Source of the DNA: Fibrivirga algicola
GTDB taxonomy: Bacteria > Bacteroidota > Bacteroidia > Cytophagales > Spirosomataceae
DNA: 64,000 bases
Direction: 5' to 3'
NCBI RefSeq assembly: GCF_011742925.1
Contig: NZ_WAEL01000006.1
Span: 310,001-374,000, forward strand
Shown here: in pieces, positions 17,886-26,481 of the stretch
Position numbering within the stretch: position 1 is the stretch's first letter
How the letters are laid out: the number at the start of each line of letters is the position of its first letter
Translations under genes and position numbers: made by a program
Notes under the pieces: generated by a model
Told to the model about the DNA's origin: nothing
Seen by the model: the letters and a program-made list of their open reading frames with translations, nothing else
Database searches by the model: none

Positions 17886-18554
17886 TTACTGAGCGGCCTT
17901 CAATTTGTCGGTTAAGCGTTTTTTAAACTTCTCAACCTTCGGTTCCGACACAGACCGAATGTAAGCTTCGTCGGGGTGAGCACGATAGTATCCCTGGTGG
18001 TATACCTCAGCTGGATAAAATACGTTGAAAGGGACTACCTGTGTAACCACCTGATCAGTATGCTCAGCAGTAGCATTGAAGCGCTTGATGGCTGCGTCAA
18101 TGCTTGCTTTTTCAGCGGGTGACCGATAAAAGGCAACTGACCGATACTGTTTCCCGGCATCTGGGCCCTGCCGGTTCAGCGTGGTAGGATCGTGCGCGTA
18201 CAAAAAGGCTTTAACCAGCGTATCATAGGGAATCACTTTGGGGTCGTAGTAGACCTGCACAGATTCTGCATGGCCAGTTTCGTTATTACCAACTTGCTCA
18301 TAAGTCGGGTTTTCTTCAATGCCGCCCGAATAGCCCGACACTGCCTCCCGAACCCCGCGGAGCAGTTCAAACTCTTCTTCAACGCACCAGAAGCAACCCC
18401 CTGCAAAGGTAGCCACGGCCTCTCCGGGCTGGAGAGTAGGCAATTTGGCAGGTGACGTGTCCTTTACAGTAGGTTGGTTATCGCTATCGGTACCTTTTTT
18501 TGTGGCGCAGCCAAAATAGAGGGGAATCAGAAGTAAAAGCAGAAAGTGCCGCAT
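17886..18554 (-). CDS. msrA: Exported (lipoprotein) peptide-methionine (S)-S-oxide reductase
   Basis: Repairs oxidised methionine (S-sulfoxide) in proteins. 222 residues. The N-terminus is a lipoprotein signal (LIPLYFGC, lipid-bearing Cys16), followed by a Thr/Pro-rich linker, so the enzyme should sit on an envelope membrane rather than in the cytosol. The catalytic motif GGCFWC is at 52-57 with Cys54 as the nucleophile. No Cys occurs after Cys57, so recycling must use Cys57 or an outside thiol. Other MsrA residues are visible: GHAESVQVYYDP and YHQGYY. No msrB domain or gene is adjacent. Confidence 0.93.
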   Translation of the reverse strand: MRHFLLLLLIPLYFGCATKKGTDSDNQPTVKDTSPAKLPTLQPGEAVATFAGGCFWCVEEEFELLRGVREAVSGYSGGIEENPTYEQVGNNETGHAESVQVYYDPKVIPYDTLVKAFLYAHDPTTLNRQGPDAGKQYRSVAFYRSPAEKASIDAAIKRFNATAEHTDQVVTQVVPFNVFYPAEVYHQGYYRAHPDEAYIRSVSEPKVEKFKKRLTDKLKAAQ

Positions 18555-18646
18555 TGGTATAAGATGATTGAGTGCATGTTAAGTGAGCCGCTGCCTATGA
18601 GGTAAGTAATCGACTCGTAGATAAAACAGCAAACCACCGCCAAAAA

Positions 18647-19753
18647 TTACACCCAAAGACCACGGCCTTTGTAATATTCACGGCCGATTTCTTCGATTTC
18701 GGCAATCGAGTAAGAAAGCCAGCCCCGCTGCTGAAACTGACGGAGGCGGCGACGCTCAAACCAGGAAAGACTGCCGTCGATTAACACCCCGAAAATGATG
18801 AGGCGTTCAAGCGGCCGACGTACCTCTGCCGGTGCTTCAGCGAGGCGGTCGAGGAAATGGCCAGTTGGCTTAATGACCTGAAGGCCAAAACGATCCATCA
18901 AGGTTTCTGTCAACAACAGATGCGCATAGTTGTACTGACGTTTCAGAATAGCTACGTACTGCAACGCTTCAGGAATCAACTCACAAAAAGACTGGTTATG
19001 CTTCCACTCTTCGTGCAGGCTATCCACAAACTCACGAATGGTGAGCGGAGCCATCACCCGAATCTTCGCCTCGTGAATAACCTGATCTGATGCCCAAATA
19101 TTCCAGAATGCGTAAATTGGCATACCGGCCATATCAGTCACCTGCCGCAGGAGAAACCGACCAAAAAACTGCTTCAGTACGAATTTGAGCACAACGTTAC
19201 TCAAGGCTGCTTTCAGCTTGTTGACAACGAAGAAGGCAGTAAGTCCCCATTGTGGTAGACCCAGGTAAGGATTCATGCCAAATCGGAAAATGCCCTGGTT
19301 TTCTTTCTCCTGTGCGGCGTCGGCCAGCGCGTGTAGATGCCGCTCATATTGAGCGTCATGCTGCCGGGGAAACTGGCATACAGCCATCACGTACCGAACG
19401 GCTCGCAGGTTGATGTACAACAATCCGTAGATCTCCAGGTACACAAGCAACACACCATATAGTAGCGTTACAAGTGGTAGTTCATAGGTCGTATCCCAGA
19501 TATGGATGGCCGTATTTTCGAAAAAGGCAGGCCAGAAATATTGTGGCAGGTAGAGAAGCAATATGCCGAGTACGCCGAACGTACCTGCCATCGCCAGCGT
19601 TTGCCAGCGAATCTTCGCAATGACATGACTTTCCCGGTTGTTCATTACAAACGGTTCGTCGATAGGATGCGGTGACTCTAATGCCCCCCGTAGGTAGCGC
19701 AACGCTAACTGGTCGATGGGACCAGGTGTGTTGTCGGGCGGTTGAGTAGACAT
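18647..19753 (-). CDS. Membrane-associated protein of unknown function
   Basis: 368 residues from the ATG at 19751-19753; an upstream frame start is less likely. Two strong membrane segments lie near residues 55-80 and 90-118 (FGVLGILLLYLPQYFW and LPLVTLLYGVLLVYLEIYG). A mostly helical, charged C-terminal domain follows, with repeated Arg/Glu-rich patches. The look resembles a conserved spirochaete/Bacteroidota family of unnamed membrane proteins, but I cannot confirm the match. It is a single gene between msrA and a divergent YigZ-family gene; neither neighbour suggests a role. Confidence 0.7.
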   Translation of the reverse strand: MSTQPPDNTPGPIDQLALRYLRGALESPHPIDEPFVMNNRESHVIAKIRWQTLAMAGTFGVLGILLLYLPQYFWPAFFENTAIHIWDTTYELPLVTLLYGVLLVYLEIYGLLYINLRAVRYVMAVCQFPRQHDAQYERHLHALADAAQEKENQGIFRFGMNPYLGLPQWGLTAFFVVNKLKAALSNVVLKFVLKQFFGRFLLRQVTDMAGMPIYAFWNIWASDQVIHEAKIRVMAPLTIREFVDSLHEEWKHNQSFCELIPEALQYVAILKRQYNYAHLLLTETLMDRFGLQVIKPTGHFLDRLAEAPAEVRRPLERLIIFGVLIDGSLSWFERRRLRQFQQRGWLSYSIAEIEEIGREYYKGRGLWV

Positions 19754-19941
19754 TGGCAGGGTAACTTGCATCAGAATGGTTTGTAGGCTATACAACTGTG
19801 AAACAGGCAGGCGTGTTTTGAAACGCTACGTATGTATTTACTTGTTGGTCTTTAAAACCGGGCGGTAACGGTAACTTATCGACCCTGCCCAACAACTTGA
19901 CTACCAGTAGATAGGCAACACATTACCCGACGCAGTTATCA

Positions 19942-20550
19942 ATGCATTTTGACGATACCTTTCGTACCCTGGCTACTCCAACTACAGGTGAGTTCCGTGA
20001 TCGGGGAAGTAAATTTCTGGCTTTTGCCTATCCCATACGTTCGGAGATAGATACCCGAACCTACCTGGATGCCTTGCGTACCCAGCATCCTAAAGCTGTT
20101 CACCATTGCTACGCCTACCGCCTTGGACTAGACCGGAATAACTACCGGGCCAATGATGATGGAGAACCCGGCGGCTCAGCCGGACGGCCTATTCTAAACG
20201 TGCTGTACTCTCGAGAGTTGACCAACGTGCTGGTTGTGGTGGTTCGGTATTTCGGTGGTACGCTGCTGGGGGTACCTGGTTTGATTAACGCCTACAAAAC
20301 GGCCACCGTCGCCGCCCTTGATGAGGGAGTCATCACGGAGCAAACCATCAATGAGACATATCGGGTACGTTACCCGTTCGAGCAGATGAACGATGTTATG
20401 CGCCTGGTGAAAGAGCAGCAGCTAACCGTTCTGAAGCAGGACTACGACACCGCCTGTATTTTGGAAGTAGAAATCCGCAAGTCGCTGGTCGGCACCGTGC
20501 TCGAAAGGCTGGCGAAGCTGGAAGGAATTAGTCTAACGTTTGTGGTTTGA
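19942..20550 (+). CDS. YigZ/IMPACT family protein
   Basis: 202-residue protein with the conserved N-terminal UPF0029 (IMPACT) domain: RDRGSKFLAF near 17-27, HHCYAYRLG near 56-64, NDDGEPGGSAGRPIL near 72-86, and VVVVRYFGGTLLGVPGL near 98-115. The C-terminal half is the ferredoxin-like domain typical of bacterial YigZ. In eukaryotes IMPACT regulates translation through GCN1; the bacterial function is not settled. ATG at 19942. Its stop lies inside the left arm of a hairpin repeat shared with a convergent ABC exporter gene. Confidence 0.92.
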   Translation: MHFDDTFRTLATPTTGEFRDRGSKFLAFAYPIRSEIDTRTYLDALRTQHPKAVHHCYAYRLGLDRNNYRANDDGEPGGSAGRPILNVLYSRELTNVLVVVVRYFGGTLLGVPGLINAYKTATVAALDEGVITEQTINETYRVRYPFEQMNDVMRLVKEQQLTVLKQDYDTACILEVEIRKSLVGTVLERLAKLEGISLTFVV

Positions 20551-20614
20551 GGTTTGTAGTTGCTCCGCTGAAGCACTTGGCTGTGGTTTAGCGAAGCGAC
20601 TGCAAACCTCAAAC
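20545..20614. repeat. Intergenic hairpin repeat, copy 2
   Basis: Imperfect 25-bp stem. The left arm (20545-20569) has GTTTGAGGTTTG then TTGCTCCGCT; the right arm (20590-20614) has AGCGAAGC then GCAAACCTCAAAC. The arms resemble those of 14699-14764. It lies between convergent stops and overlaps the stop codon of the YigZ-family gene. Confidence 0.65.
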
Positions 20615-20632
20615 TACAAACGTCAAACTGAC

Positions 20633-22471
20633 TTACACCTGCTGCAACGTTTGTAAACGCCAGTAGAAGCCACCTTCGTTGGCGAGAAGTTCCTGGTGGT
20701 TGCCCTGTTCAACAAGCTGTCCCTGATGGACTACCAAAATCTGATCGGCGTGCTGAATGGTGCTGAGGCGGTGGGCAATTACTAGCGTAGTGCGGTTGGC
20801 CATCAGGCGGGTCAGTGCTTCCTGTACCAGCTTTTCCGACTCTGTATCCAGGGCCGACGTAGCCTCGTCGAGGATCAAAATCGGAGGGTTGCGCAATACC
20901 GCCCGGGCAATGCTGATGCGCTGCCGTTGTCCACCCGATAATTTGCTGCCCCGGTCGCCGATGGTTGTCTGGTAGCCGTTGGGCATCTTACTGATAAACT
21001 CATGGGCATTGGCAATCCGGGCGGCCTGCTCTACCGCTGCCTCAGTGGCGTTGCTACCAAATGCAATGTTGTTGAAAATGGTATCGTTGAACAGGATACT
21101 CTCCTGCGTCACAATGCCCATCAGATCGCGCAGGGAAGCTGTCTGACATTCTCGGAGATCATGTCCGTCGATACGAACGGCACCTGAGGCAGGGTCATAA
21201 AAACGAGGCACCAGATCGGCTAACGTCGACTTACCACCGCCCGATGAGCCGACCAGGGCAACGGTCTGACCTTTTTCGATGCGAAGATTGATACCTTGTA
21301 ATACAGGCGAGCCTGCTTCGTAGGCAAACGATACATTTTCGAACGTGATGTCGCGCTCAAAACTCGTTAGCTTCATAGCGTTGGGCTTGTCCACGACAAG
21401 GGGCTGGGTATCGATCAGGTCTAGTACCCGCTTGCCGGAAACCAACCCACGCTGCGAACTGCTGATGGCGTTGGAGATATCTTTGGCGGGCCGCGTCACC
21501 TGCGAAAAAAGGGCCAGGTACGTAACGAATTCTCCGGCCGACAGGTCAGACTGACCGGACAACACCAGTGAACCGCCGTAGAGCAGAATGCCCGACAATA
21601 CGGTTACCCCCATAAATTCGGAGAATGGTGAAGCCATTTCCCGCCGATTCGCCAACGACCGGATGGCATCGCGGTAGCCATTATTCTCCGTTTTGAACTT
21701 GTTGAGCGTGAAGACTTCGGCATTGAAACCTTTCACAACACGCATACCGCCGAAGGTTTCGTCGAGCACACTCAGCAGGCTGCTCAGCCTATTTTGCCCC
21801 TGGGTGGCGTCGCGCTTCATGCGGCGAACAAGCGTGGCAATGATGCCTCCCGAAATAGGGATGACCAGAAAGGCGACAAAGGTGAGCTTGGCCGAAATGG
21901 AGAAGAGCGTGATCAGGAAGAAAACAAGCGTAAATACCTCCTTCGACGCCGCTGATAAGGTATTGGCAATCGAGTTTTCTACTTCCTGCACATCGGTGGT
22001 GATGCGGGCAATAAGGTTACCTTTCCGTTGATCTGAGAAATAACCGAGGTGCAGTTGGATCGCCTGCGCAAACACAGACTCCCGTAGGGTGGCCACCATG
22101 CGCGCCTTAAACGATTCGAGCTGCCTGACAGACAGATACTTGAACACATTACTGAGCATAACCGACGCTACTACCGTGCCGCAAACGAGTTTTAAGGCTC
22201 CCAGTTGCCCATACTGCTGAAACTGACGGGCAAAGTAGTAGTTGAACAGATCGATAGGCGACGTGCCCAGCGAAAACGTTGGCGCAGGCTGGCTCAGCAC
22301 CGCCTGCAACTGCTCGGGCGACGACTGCTTGAACAGCACGTTGAGCAGGGGAATCAGCAGGGTGAAATTCAGCGTTGCAAAGAGCGCCGCCAGCAGCGAC
22401 GTCAGCATGAACGGTACTAAAAACCGCCCCAGCGGCCTGCCGTACGAAAGTAGGCGGAAATATGTGTTCAT
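20633..22471 (-). CDS. MsbA-like ABC exporter (fused permease and ATPase)
   Basis: 612-residue half-transporter that would work as a homodimer, moving lipids or other hydrophobic molecules across the inner membrane. Start at ATG 22469-22471. The N-terminal half has six membrane segments (about 20-320). The ATPase domain shows Walker A GSSGGGKST near 410, signature LSGGQRQRI near 510, Walker B ILILDEATSAL near 533 and the switch AHRLST. The layout and length match lipid A flippase MsbA, but drug and peptide exporters look alike, so the substrate is open. No gene for an outer-membrane partner is adjacent. Confidence 0.9.
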   Translation of the reverse strand: MNTYFRLLSYGRPLGRFLVPFMLTSLLAALFATLNFTLLIPLLNVLFKQSSPEQLQAVLSQPAPTFSLGTSPIDLFNYYFARQFQQYGQLGALKLVCGTVVASVMLSNVFKYLSVRQLESFKARMVATLRESVFAQAIQLHLGYFSDQRKGNLIARITTDVQEVENSIANTLSAASKEVFTLVFFLITLFSISAKLTFVAFLVIPISGGIIATLVRRMKRDATQGQNRLSSLLSVLDETFGGMRVVKGFNAEVFTLNKFKTENNGYRDAIRSLANRREMASPFSEFMGVTVLSGILLYGGSLVLSGQSDLSAGEFVTYLALFSQVTRPAKDISNAISSSQRGLVSGKRVLDLIDTQPLVVDKPNAMKLTSFERDITFENVSFAYEAGSPVLQGINLRIEKGQTVALVGSSGGGKSTLADLVPRFYDPASGAVRIDGHDLRECQTASLRDLMGIVTQESILFNDTIFNNIAFGSNATEAAVEQAARIANAHEFISKMPNGYQTTIGDRGSKLSGGQRQRISIARAVLRNPPILILDEATSALDTESEKLVQEALTRLMANRTTLVIAHRLSTIQHADQILVVHQGQLVEQGNHQELLANEGGFYWRLQTLQQV

Positions 22472-22570
22472 CTTGAAAATCAAGCGGTGAGCATCGAGAG
22501 GCAGGAGGTGAGCATCGGGCGTATCAGGTTGCCTATAACTTTATGTCTTACCTTTCGAGGCGTACCTCAG

Positions 22571-23245
22571 TTAAATATCGCCCAACTGTGGCCGCATCAA
22601 TATTTCCTCGAGCACAGCGGTCTTGGGTAATGTGCAGGCCGCCCACACAGTTTCTGCTACGTCATTCGCCTGCATAAAGCGGTCGGAGGGGAGATCGGTG
22701 CCTTCCCAACTGGCGGTAAGTGTAGCGCCGGGTAGTATGGCTGTAACACGCACACCACTCGGTTTTAGTTCTTCGCGCAGGACTTTGCTCATGCCCAACA
22801 GGGCGAATTTCGAAATGCAGTACGAGCCGCCGTTGGTATAGGCTGTGATGCTGGCCGTTGAACACATCATGATAATGTGGCCGTCGCGCCGGGCAATCAT
22901 ATCGCCAACCAGGCCACGAGTGAGGTGATAGGCGCTGGCAACATTGGTGTTCATCAGCGTCTCAAACGTTCCCTCGGCCTCATTATGAATCTGTCCGGGC
23001 TGGAACGTACCTGTGTTGTTCACGAGTACATCTACCGGCCGATTCAGGCTTTTCAGGTACGTGACCAGGGCATCAACACCGCCCCGGGTGCTCAGGTCGG
23101 CGGCAAAAGGAATAAGCCCCGGCCCTTCAATTCCATCAACGTTGCGGGCGCAAAGCACGGCATCATAACCGCGCGCCACGAATGTATCGACAATGGCCCG
23201 GCCAATGCCTTTTGAGCCGCCGGTTACCACGATGAGTTTTTTCAT
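22571..23245 (-). CDS. Short-chain dehydrogenase/reductase
   Basis: 224-residue NAD(P)-dependent oxidoreductase of the classical SDR type, start at ATG 23243-23245. The Rossmann motif TGGSKGIG lies near 9-16 and NNTG near the end of strand 4. The catalytic Ser sits in MMCSTAS, and the Tyr-x3-Lys pair in SYCISK. SLS-FabG-type substrates are possible, but the chain is short and the substrate cannot be read from the sequence. It lies between two transport genes and divergent from mlaE, with 126 bp in between. Confidence 0.88.
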   Translation of the reverse strand: MKKLIVVTGGSKGIGRAIVDTFVARGYDAVLCARNVDGIEGPGLIPFAADLSTRGGVDALVTYLKSLNRPVDVLVNNTGTFQPGQIHNEAEGTFETLMNTNVASAYHLTRGLVGDMIARRDGHIIMMCSTASITAYTNGGSYCISKFALLGMSKVLREELKPSGVRVTAILPGATLTASWEGTDLPSDRFMQANDVAETVWAACTLPKTAVLEEILMRPQLGDI

Positions 23246-23371
23246 GCCACAAAGTTCGGCCATTCAGCTATCAAACGGAAACAGGGGCCGAAACCATTCC
23301 TTGGCTGTGGCCGTTGATTGCCTTAGTGGCCGCCCTAAACGGGTTGTTCCGGCCTCGATTTTTCTCCTCAT

Positions 23372-24103
23372 ATGGTTACCCTTGGTCGGTATTTTATATT
23401 TCTGGGTACGTTGTTTCGCGACCGCGAGCGTACATCAGTTTACCTACGCCTGATCCTCGACGAATGTGTCAGCATCGGTGTCAACTCGGTTTTTATCGTC
23501 GCAATCGTATCCTCCTTTATTGGAGCCGTTACCTGCGTGCAAACGGCCTACAACCTGGATAATCCCTTTGTGCCGCGCAACATCATTGCGTTCATCGTTC
23601 GCGACAGTACGATTCTGGAATTCGCACCAACCATCAGCAGCATTGTGCTGGCCGGAAAAGTAGGTTCCAGTATCGCCGGTCAACTGGGCACAATGCGCGT
23701 GACCGAGCAGATCGACGCTCTGGAGGTGATGGGGATTAACTCGAGTTCGTATTTGGTGTTGCCCAAAGTAATCGGGGCCATGCTTATGTTTCCGTTGCTG
23801 ACCATGATGGCGGCGTTTCTCGGTATTCTGGGCGGGTATCTGGCAGGTGTTCTGGTGGGGGTAATCTCGCATGAAGACTTTATCTCGGGACTGCGGTTCG
23901 ATTACAATCCCTTTGGTATCAAATTCGCCCTCATCAAAACGGAAGTGTTTGCCTTTCTGATTGCCACTATTTCGGCCTATCAGGGCTTTAACGTGACGGG
24001 TGGGGCGCTGGAGGTTGGTAACGCATCGACAAACGCAGTTACTGCCAGTTGTATCTCAATTATTGTTGCCGATTTCGTACTGACTCAACTCTTATTGGCC
24101 TAA
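23372..24103 (+). CDS. mlaE: MlaE-family ABC transporter permease
   Basis: Inner-membrane permease of a lipid-transporting ABC system (Mla type), which moves phospholipids between the inner and outer membranes. 243 residues and five to six hydrophobic segments. Family motifs: SSFIGAVTCVQTAYN near the N-terminus, FAPTISSIVLAGKVGSSIAGQLGTMRVTEQIDALEVMG (the coupling-helix region, about 90-128), and the C-terminal GALEVGNASTNAVTAS. ATG at 23372-23374. The ATPase gene follows after 7 nt. No MlaD (MCE) gene is visible downstream. Confidence 0.92.
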   Translation: MVTLGRYFIFLGTLFRDRERTSVYLRLILDECVSIGVNSVFIVAIVSSFIGAVTCVQTAYNLDNPFVPRNIIAFIVRDSTILEFAPTISSIVLAGKVGSSIAGQLGTMRVTEQIDALEVMGINSSSYLVLPKVIGAMLMFPLLTMMAAFLGILGGYLAGVLVGVISHEDFISGLRFDYNPFGIKFALIKTEVFAFLIATISAYQGFNVTGGALEVGNASTNAVTASCISIIVADFVLTQLLLA

Positions 24104-24110
24104 CGGACAG

Positions 24111-24866
24111 ATGATTGAGATAAAAGATATTCAGAAAGCCTTTGGTGGCCGCCAGGTACTGGCTGGTATAGATGGCTGTTTTCAACCCGGAGAAACCAGT
24201 TTGATCATTGGTGGAAGCGGTACCGGGAAAAGCGTATTGTTGAAGTGTATGATCGGACTCGTGGAACCCGACATGGGCGAGGTACTCTACGACGGCCGTA
24301 ATTTCCTGACTGCCGACGACGATACCCGCAAAGCAATCCGCCGCGAAATGGGTGTCCTCTTTCAGGGTTCGGCCCTGTTCGACTCAAAGAGCGTGTTTGA
24401 CAATGTTCGGTTTCCGCTCGATATGCTGACGACTATGACGGAAGACGAAAAGCTGGAGCGGGCGCACGCGTCGTTAAAACGGGTAGGTCTTGAAAATGCC
24501 GAAGACCGGATGCCGTCTGAGATTTCGGGTGGTATGAAGAAACGGGTTGGTATTGCGCGGGCTATTGTCATGAACCCCAAATACCTCTTCTGTGACGAAC
24601 CCAACTCTGGCCTCGACCCGTTAACATCGATTAAAATCGATCAGCTTATCAAAGAGATTACCGACGAGTATAAGATCACGACGGTCGTTATTACGCACGA
24701 CATGAATTCGATGATGGAGATCGGCGAGAAAATTATGTTTCTCTACGAGGGAAACAAACTGTGGGAAGGCAATAGCGACACGTTGGCTCACTCTGACGTT
24801 GAGCGACTGAACGAGTTCATCTACGCGAACAAATTGCTCCGTGAAATGGAAGGAAGGAAGGTTTGA
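24111..24866 (+). CDS. mlaF: MlaF-like ABC transporter ATPase
   Basis: Cytosolic ATPase that pairs with the MlaE permease. 251 residues. Walker A GGSGTGKSVLLK near 34-45, Q-loop LFQGSALFDS (typical of the MlaF group), signature SGGMKKRVGIARA near 139-151, Walker B YLFCDEPNSGLDP and switch ITHDM. It starts 7 nt after mlaE, so the two form an operon. The MCE substrate-binding component is not within the following 100 bp; a convergent haloperoxidase gene is there instead, so MlaD must be encoded elsewhere. Confidence 0.92.
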   Translation: MIEIKDIQKAFGGRQVLAGIDGCFQPGETSLIIGGSGTGKSVLLKCMIGLVEPDMGEVLYDGRNFLTADDDTRKAIRREMGVLFQGSALFDSKSVFDNVRFPLDMLTTMTEDEKLERAHASLKRVGLENAEDRMPSEISGGMKKRVGIARAIVMNPKYLFCDEPNSGLDPLTSIKIDQLIKEITDEYKITTVVITHDMNSMMEIGEKIMFLYEGNKLWEGNSDTLAHSDVERLNEFIYANKLLREMEGRKV

Positions 24867-24931
24867 GGCTGCGCTCCTAATCGAGCGCTCTATTGCCTTA
24901 GCAGCGCAGCATAAAACCGTAAACCTCAAAT
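24861..24931. repeat. Intergenic hairpin repeat, copy 3 (partial)
   Basis: The outer arms GTTTGAGG (24861-24868) and CCTCAAAT (24924-24931) and the inner arms GCTGCGCT (24868-24875) and AGCGCAGC (24903-24910) form a two-part stem between the convergent stops of mlaF and the haloperoxidase gene. The outer arm shares the GTTTGAGG / CCTCAAA words of copy 2. Confidence 0.5.
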
Positions 24932-26287
24932 CTACTTTACCGCTACCCCTTCTTTCCGGGCTTTGGCTTTTTCCAGTACATACTGGCCTACTTTCCGACC
25001 CATCACCGAGCCGTTTTCAAGCGCCGAGCGGAAGTGGATACCGCCATACAATCGGCTGACAGACGCTTCGTTGGCCGCATCATAAAACGATTTGAAGGAA
25101 CGTACCCCGTGACCATACTTGTACTCGGTCGAGTCGGTGAACGCAATGTTATCGCCTATCAACTGGGTCAGCACTGTGGCAGCGGCGGCAGTAATAGTGC
25201 TATGCCCGCTTGGGTATTCCGGAAATGGGGGCGTTTGCAGGAATGGCGCCCATTTGGGGTCAATTGACTTGTTTATTACTGTTTCTGGCCGAACCGTTTT
25301 GCTGCGGTACTTCTCATCCCAGCAGGCAATGAAGCCATCGGCTAGGGCGAATGAGGTAAGCGTATAGGCTTCGGCCATACGCATGAGGCCCAGTTTCTGT
25401 TGTCGCCCCACCGTTTGAGCAATAGCAAGCCAGTGACCACCCGGCGTCATCTTCTTCGATGCGTAGCTCACGTGGCCAGCTACGTTCATTACAAAAGCGT
25501 TATCATCCCAGAAATAGGCGATGTCTGACTGTTCTTTGCTCAGCTTTTTGCCAGTTTCATACACCTCCATCAACTCTTTCTCATACGGACTGCCTTTGGC
25601 CATGCTGTAAGCATAAGGACGGGGGGGCATAAATTGATTGCAGGTATCCATGACCCAGCAGCGTATATTGTTCCACTTTGGCTCAGCGGCGTCCATATAG
25701 GCGGGTGGCGTTGGTACCCACGTTCCCTCATCGTTTGTAACTGTGTGCTTGAATCCACGCGTCTGCTTATAGTGGTCTTTAGCGGCCAGATCGAGTACAT
25801 TTTTTGCCACCGCTTCACCATAAGCCATTGATCGTTCGATGACATCGCTCGGCACGCCGTCTTTCTCGAACTGTTTGTAAAAACCGGGCTCAAAATCGTC
25901 GTAAAAATTGGTTGAGAACGTCAGCGCGTGCGCTACGGTCAGGAAAGCTTTTGCCCCGGCAATGGGGTAGCAATATTCCTTACCGGCTTCGGGCTTCGGG
26001 CCCGCTGCGAACGTTTTTACTTTACCACTCATCGACTCGAACTCTGGATTGAACGGTACCATGGCTTCGTAGCCGGCCAGGTTGGCGTATCCGTATATGC
26101 GGCTGGCGACAGGGGGCGAGAAAATGTCGTGAATAACAACTTCCGTGAGCTTGTTGACACAGGCATTGTAACGTTCTGGGTCAACTGCTTTTGGCATATA
26201 CTCTTCTGGTTTAGCTGATTGACACCCTGCTGCCCCTAGCAACACCAGCCCTAACAGCCAGTTGCAGAGTAAAGTATTTATTTTCAT
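24932..26287 (-). CDS. Vanadium-haloperoxidase/PAP2 superfamily lipoprotein
   Basis: 451-residue exported protein with a lipobox (LLGAAGC, Cys22). The C-terminal third has the haloperoxidase/acid-phosphatase active-site pattern: a Lys/Arg segment (RSKTVRPE), PSGHST near 361-366, and SRLYGGIHFRSALENG near 411-426, which holds the last Arg and His. Members oxidise halides with peroxide or dephosphorylate small substrates; the sequence alone does not decide. ATG at 26285-26287. A TAATTTTG box (26329-26336, minus) and a long palindrome lie upstream. Confidence 0.87.
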   Translation of the reverse strand: MKINTLLCNWLLGLVLLGAAGCQSAKPEEYMPKAVDPERYNACVNKLTEVVIHDIFSPPVASRIYGYANLAGYEAMVPFNPEFESMSGKVKTFAAGPKPEAGKEYCYPIAGAKAFLTVAHALTFSTNFYDDFEPGFYKQFEKDGVPSDVIERSMAYGEAVAKNVLDLAAKDHYKQTRGFKHTVTNDEGTWVPTPPAYMDAAEPKWNNIRCWVMDTCNQFMPPRPYAYSMAKGSPYEKELMEVYETGKKLSKEQSDIAYFWDDNAFVMNVAGHVSYASKKMTPGGHWLAIAQTVGRQQKLGLMRMAEAYTLTSFALADGFIACWDEKYRSKTVRPETVINKSIDPKWAPFLQTPPFPEYPSGHSTITAAAATVLTQLIGDNIAFTDSTEYKYGHGVRSFKSFYDAANEASVSRLYGGIHFRSALENGSVMGRKVGQYVLEKAKARKEGVAVK

Positions 26288-26328
26288 AGTTGGTTATACA
26301 AGAGTACCGCACCGGCGGATCGGTCTTA

Positions 26329-26336
26329 CAAAATTA
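26329..26336 (-). promoter_or_regulatory. Possible -7 box of the haloperoxidase gene
   Basis: Minus-strand TAATTTTG fits TAnnTTTG, 42 nt before the start codon and just after the palindrome at 26358-26460. No TTG is seen at the usual distance. Confidence 0.35.
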
Positions 26337-26357
26337 CGCGATTTTCTATGAAAAAAA

Positions 26358-26460
26358 GAAGCTATAGAACGGAGTTACAGAGAGACCCATATAGTTACTC
26401 AAAGTTTAATTCCCTCTGAGTAACTATATAGGTCTCTCTGTAATTCCGTGCTATAGCTTC
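26358..26460. terminator. Long 43-bp imperfect palindrome after the M1 peptidase gene
   Basis: The left arm 26358-26400 and right arm 26418-26460 match at 40 of 43 positions, with a 17-nt loop. Both arms contain the words GAAGCTATAG and ACAGAGAGACC (or their complement). It starts 22 nt after the M1 stop on the minus strand, so it is a likely terminator. Confidence 0.65.
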
Positions 26461-26481
26461 CTTACATGTTTATCCCTGCAC

